A DNA stretch of 43,388 bases from an uncultured Bacillota bacterium (GTDB lineage Bacteria > Bacillota > Clostridia > Christensenellales > Pumilibacteraceae). The stretch spans positions 1-43,388 of the forward strand of contig CASFJH010000039.1 in NCBI GenBank assembly GCA_949294845.1, read 5' to 3'. The notes below the pieces were generated by a model. That model had not been told where the DNA came from and ran no database searches. It was given only the letters and a program-made list of their open reading frames with translations. The position numbers and the translations under genes were made by a program. Shown here in pieces: positions 41,023 to 43,388 of the stretch (within the stretch, counting starts at the first letter, position 1; every line of letters begins with the position of its first letter).

Positions 41023-42813
41023 GTGAAAAAGACGTTAACGGTCGTTTTAATCGTCATAATATGCTTTTGCACGTCATTTCTTTTCGCGTGCAAAGCAACG
41101 CCCGTCGATCCGCCTGGCGACCCCGACGACGGAACGGAGCAACCCGTCGATCCGCCTGGTGACCCCGACGACCAACCCTCCGACTATGAGAGTTCTTACA
41201 CCGTAGGACTGGAATACGAGCTTAAGGGCGATTATTTCGCCGTGACGGGGACGGGCGACGCCTGCGCAGGGGAGATATTCGTTCCGTATACATATTGCGG
41301 ATTACCTGTAAAGGAAATTGCGCCGTACGCTTTTTCTGAAAAGAACGCCGTTACGGGCGTGTATATGCCCGGCGTCGTTTCGGTGGGAGAGTACGCGTTT
41401 AATAACTGCGCGTCTCTTCGGAAAGCGGACGGCGGCGCGGTTGTAGCTTTGGACAACAAAGCCTTCTCCGGCTGCGCCTTGCTGTCCGACGTGGAACTCC
41501 CGTCGCTGGCTTATGTCGGGGAGTCGGCATTTTCCGGCTGCGTTTCACTTACCGACGCGGATATTTCGGGCGTCGACGAGCTATCCGACAACCTGTTCGG
41601 CTCGTGCCGTAACCTTGCGCGCGTCACCCTTTCCGACACTCTGTCGCGCATAGGATCGAACGCGTTCTATAACTGCTCGTCACTGAAAAGCCTTACCTTG
41701 CCCGACCGCGCGGTCAGAATAGACGCGAACGCCTTTTCGGGCGCCGCTATTTACGATAACGCCGCGCTTAAAGAAAACGGCTTGCTGTATCTGGGCAAGT
41801 GCCTTATTGCGGCTTACGCAGACGTGTCGGGACAAGTGACGTTGCGCAGCGACACTCTTTCGGTGGCGAGCAACGCCTTTTCGGGTAATACCGCCGTTAC
41901 GTCCGTGGTTTTGCCCGACTGCCTCGAATATATCTGTTCGGGCGCCTTTTCGGGCTGTACCGCGCTGACCTCTGCGAACATTCCTACCGATCTGACCTAT
42001 CTCGGCGCGTCCGCTTTCAACGGTTGTGTCGGGCTGGAAAGCATATCACTGCCCGAAGGGGTCAGGAAAATAGCCGCTTACGCGTTCAACGGCTGTACCT
42101 CTCTTACGTCCGTCCTGCTGTCAGGGGTGATTGAGGTGGGGGAAAGAGCGTTCAACGGCTCTGCCATAACTTCTCTCGCATTGCCGGACGGCGCCGTAGT
42201 AATTGATAATAACGCCTTCGAAAACTGTACATCTCTTAAAACTGTCGCTTTGCCCGACAGCCTTAACATCATAAGCTCCTACGCCTTCAAGGGCTGCTCG
42301 GCGCTTGAAACCGTCACAGCCGACGGAGTAAGAACGATCGGTGCGTATGCTTTCGATTCGTGCGTAAGTCTGATTCGGTTCGATCTACCGTCTACTCTTA
42401 CGTCGCTAGGCGATTATGCGTTTTGGCACTGTACGTCGCTTGCAGAGGCGGTTTTACCCGAGGGGCTTACGAAGACGGGCAACAGCGTCTTTTCCGGTTG
42501 CTCTGCCCTACGCTCGGTGCATATCGGCGACAGCATCACCGTTATCGGCGCGCACGTCTTTACCGACTGCACGGCGTTAGAGCAGGTGGTGATAGGAGCC
42601 GGCGTGAATTCGATAGAGCTTTACGCCTTCGACGGTTGCAGCAACTCGTTGCGCACATACTATAAGGGCACCGCCGCCGAATGGAATACGATAAGCAAAG
42701 GATCGCACAACGACGTACTGCTGTATAATCTGTACTACTATTCCGAAACAGATCCGCAGAGCTACGGCAGATACTGGCATTTTGACGATAACGGCGCCAT
42801 CGCATTGTGGTAA
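41023..42813 (+). CDS. BspA-type leucine-rich-repeat surface lipoprotein
   Basis: A GTG start after GGGAGGG (about 41008-41013) gives 596 residues. Residues 1-23 are a lipoprotein signal peptide with lipobox LFAC (Cys 23). A flexible linker holds two PPGDPDD units (residues about 29-50), encoded by 30-bp repeats with one mismatch (41101-41130 and 41143-41172). From about residue 95 to 570 lie about 19 LRR_5-type units of 20-23 residues built on the pattern AFxxCxxLxxVxLPxxLxxI, for example AFNGCTSLTSVLLSGVIEV. One hydrophilic insertion interrupts them (about 245-280). Such proteins sit on the cell surface and bind host or microbial ligands in other bacteria; the ligand here is unknown. Codon use resembles its neighbours. 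Confidence 0.92.
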   Translation: MKKTLTVVLIVIICFCTSFLFACKATPVDPPGDPDDGTEQPVDPPGDPDDQPSDYESSYTVGLEYELKGDYFAVTGTGDACAGEIFVPYTYCGLPVKEIAPYAFSEKNAVTGVYMPGVVSVGEYAFNNCASLRKADGGAVVALDNKAFSGCALLSDVELPSLAYVGESAFSGCVSLTDADISGVDELSDNLFGSCRNLARVTLSDTLSRIGSNAFYNCSSLKSLTLPDRAVRIDANAFSGAAIYDNAALKENGLLYLGKCLIAAYADVSGQVTLRSDTLSVASNAFSGNTAVTSVVLPDCLEYICSGAFSGCTALTSANIPTDLTYLGASAFNGCVGLESISLPEGVRKIAAYAFNGCTSLTSVLLSGVIEVGERAFNGSAITSLALPDGAVVIDNNAFENCTSLKTVALPDSLNIISSYAFKGCSALETVTADGVRTIGAYAFDSCVSLIRFDLPSTLTSLGDYAFWHCTSLAEAVLPEGLTKTGNSVFSGCSALRSVHIGDSITVIGAHVFTDCTALEQVVIGAGVNSIELYAFDGCSNSLRTYYKGTAAEWNTISKGSHNDVLLYNLYYYSETDPQSYGRYWHFDDNGAIALW

Positions 42814-43044
42814 ACGCCTTTATCGGACGGATAACGCTCCAGTTCGCACCGTTTTTTGCCGTAGTGCTTGCATTCTCGCTCCGTCCGCATCTTTCCGCGC
42901 TTTTCGTTTGCCCCGACCTTATGCCGACCTGACCGCTTTCGACCTGAACGCGCTCCGACGTGTAGTAGGGGGCGGCGTTTCGGCTTAGAGCAACAAAAAA
43001 ACGGTGTCTTACAAAAAAACTTTCGGTTAATTTAGAAAAAACGC
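42814..43044 (+). other. Intergenic region between the LRR lipoprotein and the rRNA-type promoter
   Basis: No gene, promoter or clear terminator is visible in this stretch. Two A-runs (around 42994-43016) precede the promoter at 43045 and could act as an A-rich upstream promoter element, as in many rRNA promoters (inference). Confidence 0.4.
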
Positions 43045-43073
43045 TTGACAGCGCCGTTCGTATATGTTATTAT
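43045..43073 (+). promoter_or_regulatory. Strong promoter, probably of an rRNA operon
   Basis: TTGACA (43045-43050) and TATTAT (43068-43073), spacer 17 bp, with A-rich sequence upstream at 43010-43042. No protein gene follows in the remaining 315 bases. Confidence 0.7.
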
Positions 43074-43079
43074 ATATAG

Positions 43080-43388
43080 GCTGTCGCAGATAAAGGCAGT
43101 CGTGTTGACAAAGTCAGTCGCAGATAATTCGGTCTGACGACCATGTATTGAGAATTCAATACCGCTGGGCATAATTGATATTAACTGTTGGGAATATCTT
43201 GTTATGCCTTTTTTGTACCCGTTTTTCGGGAACAAAGGTCAACGCAAGCGATGCACATTGACAACTGAAAAGGAAGAGAAGAAGAAAGAGAAGACGAAGA
43301 GTAAAGCGAGAGAAAGCGAAAGAAGAGAGAAGAGAGTAATTTGTATTGGAAAAGATACTGTGAAATCGTCGAAGTTCTGGGAAGAGAG
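43080..43388 (+). ncRNA. Putative pre-16S rRNA leader with boxA-like antitermination site
   Basis: Downstream of the promoter are an 11-bp direct repeat (GTCGCAGATAA at 43083-43093 and 43117-43127), two hairpins (GTATTG/CAATAC at 43145-43162; TTTGT-CCCG/CGGG-ACAAA at 43212-43236), and TGCACATTGACAACT at 43252-43266. The last resembles the Bacillus rrn boxA TGTTCTTTGAAAACT at 11 of 15 positions. A purine-rich stretch follows (about 43270-43338). The 16S gene itself is not in the window, so the assignment is inferred. Confidence 0.6.

Noticed and set aside
41101..41172. CRISPR-like repeat pair
   Set aside because: The two 30-bp repeats are in frame and encode the PPGDPDD linker of a lipoprotein; there is no array.
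43105..43128. Second promoter in the rRNA-type leader
   Set aside because: TTGACA (43105-43110) and GATAAT (43123-43128) are only 12 bp apart, too close for a functional promoter.
43267..43350. Glu/Lys/Arg-rich coding tail in the purine-rich stretch
   Set aside because: No start codon with a ribosome-binding site leads into it, and the context is that of an rRNA leader.

Overview
The window looks like a chromosomal segment of an anaerobic, Gram-positive-type Clostridia (Firmicutes) bacterium, probably an uncultured gut or animal-associated lineage. This is inferred from four things. The gene order rpmE – DUF1385/prmC – prfA and a PASTA-tailed class B PBP are typical of Clostridia. MurE carries the meso-DAP-type DNPR motif. 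There is a TPP riboswitch in front of a ThiT-like ECF transporter subunit. Rubredoxin/rubrerythrin proteins and a glycyl radical enzyme point to an oxygen-free lifestyle. Genus and species cannot be read from the sequence.

Layout: (1) 1-1206 is the 3' part of a sulfatase. (2) 1291-6425 is a redox/sulfur block: a Crp/Fnr regulator, thioredoxin, a single-domain rhodanese, a CoA-disulfide reductase fused to rhodanese, a two-rubredoxin protein, and a ferredoxin-rubredoxin-rubrerythrin-rubredoxin fusion. (3) 6606-8153 holds a soluble Ser/Thr kinase and a divergent TetR regulator. (4) 8251-12901 is information processing: dnaA, rpmE, a DUF1385-PrmC fusion and prfA. (5) 13203-20548 is a reduced peptidoglycan/division cluster: PASTA PBP, murE and mraY, then a terminator, then murD and ftsW; murF and murG are absent. 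(6) 20231-21256 is a TPP-riboswitch-controlled thiT on the minus strand, whose 3' end overlaps ftsW by 318 nt. (7) 21275-24925 holds two six-helix membrane proteins, a GpsA-like dehydrogenase and a glycerophosphodiesterase. (8) 24934-28740 is an AraC regulator divergent from an orphan glycyl radical enzyme and its activase. (9) 28874-31181 is serC-serA on the minus strand. (10) 31243-34525 is a membrane-anchored charged protein followed by a 741-residue coiled-coil protein with an iterated motif. (11) 34842-40839 holds a MntP-like exporter, murA, mgsA and a 1223-residue DUF4011-helicase-nuclease resembling HheA. (12) 40886-42813 is a BspA-type leucine-rich-repeat lipoprotein. (13) 43045-43388 looks like the promoter and leader of an rRNA operon whose 16S gene lies beyond the window.

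Functionally most of the window is housekeeping (replication initiation, translation termination, cell wall, serine and thiamine supply), with accessory inserts. The least explained parts are the AraC/GRE/activase locus, the coiled-coil repeat protein with its membrane-anchored neighbour, the internal start in the rubrerythrin fusion, the tail-to-tail ftsW/thiT overlap, and a recurring promoter geometry that predicts leaderless mRNAs for three genes. All functional calls come from reading motifs by eye; no database search was run.
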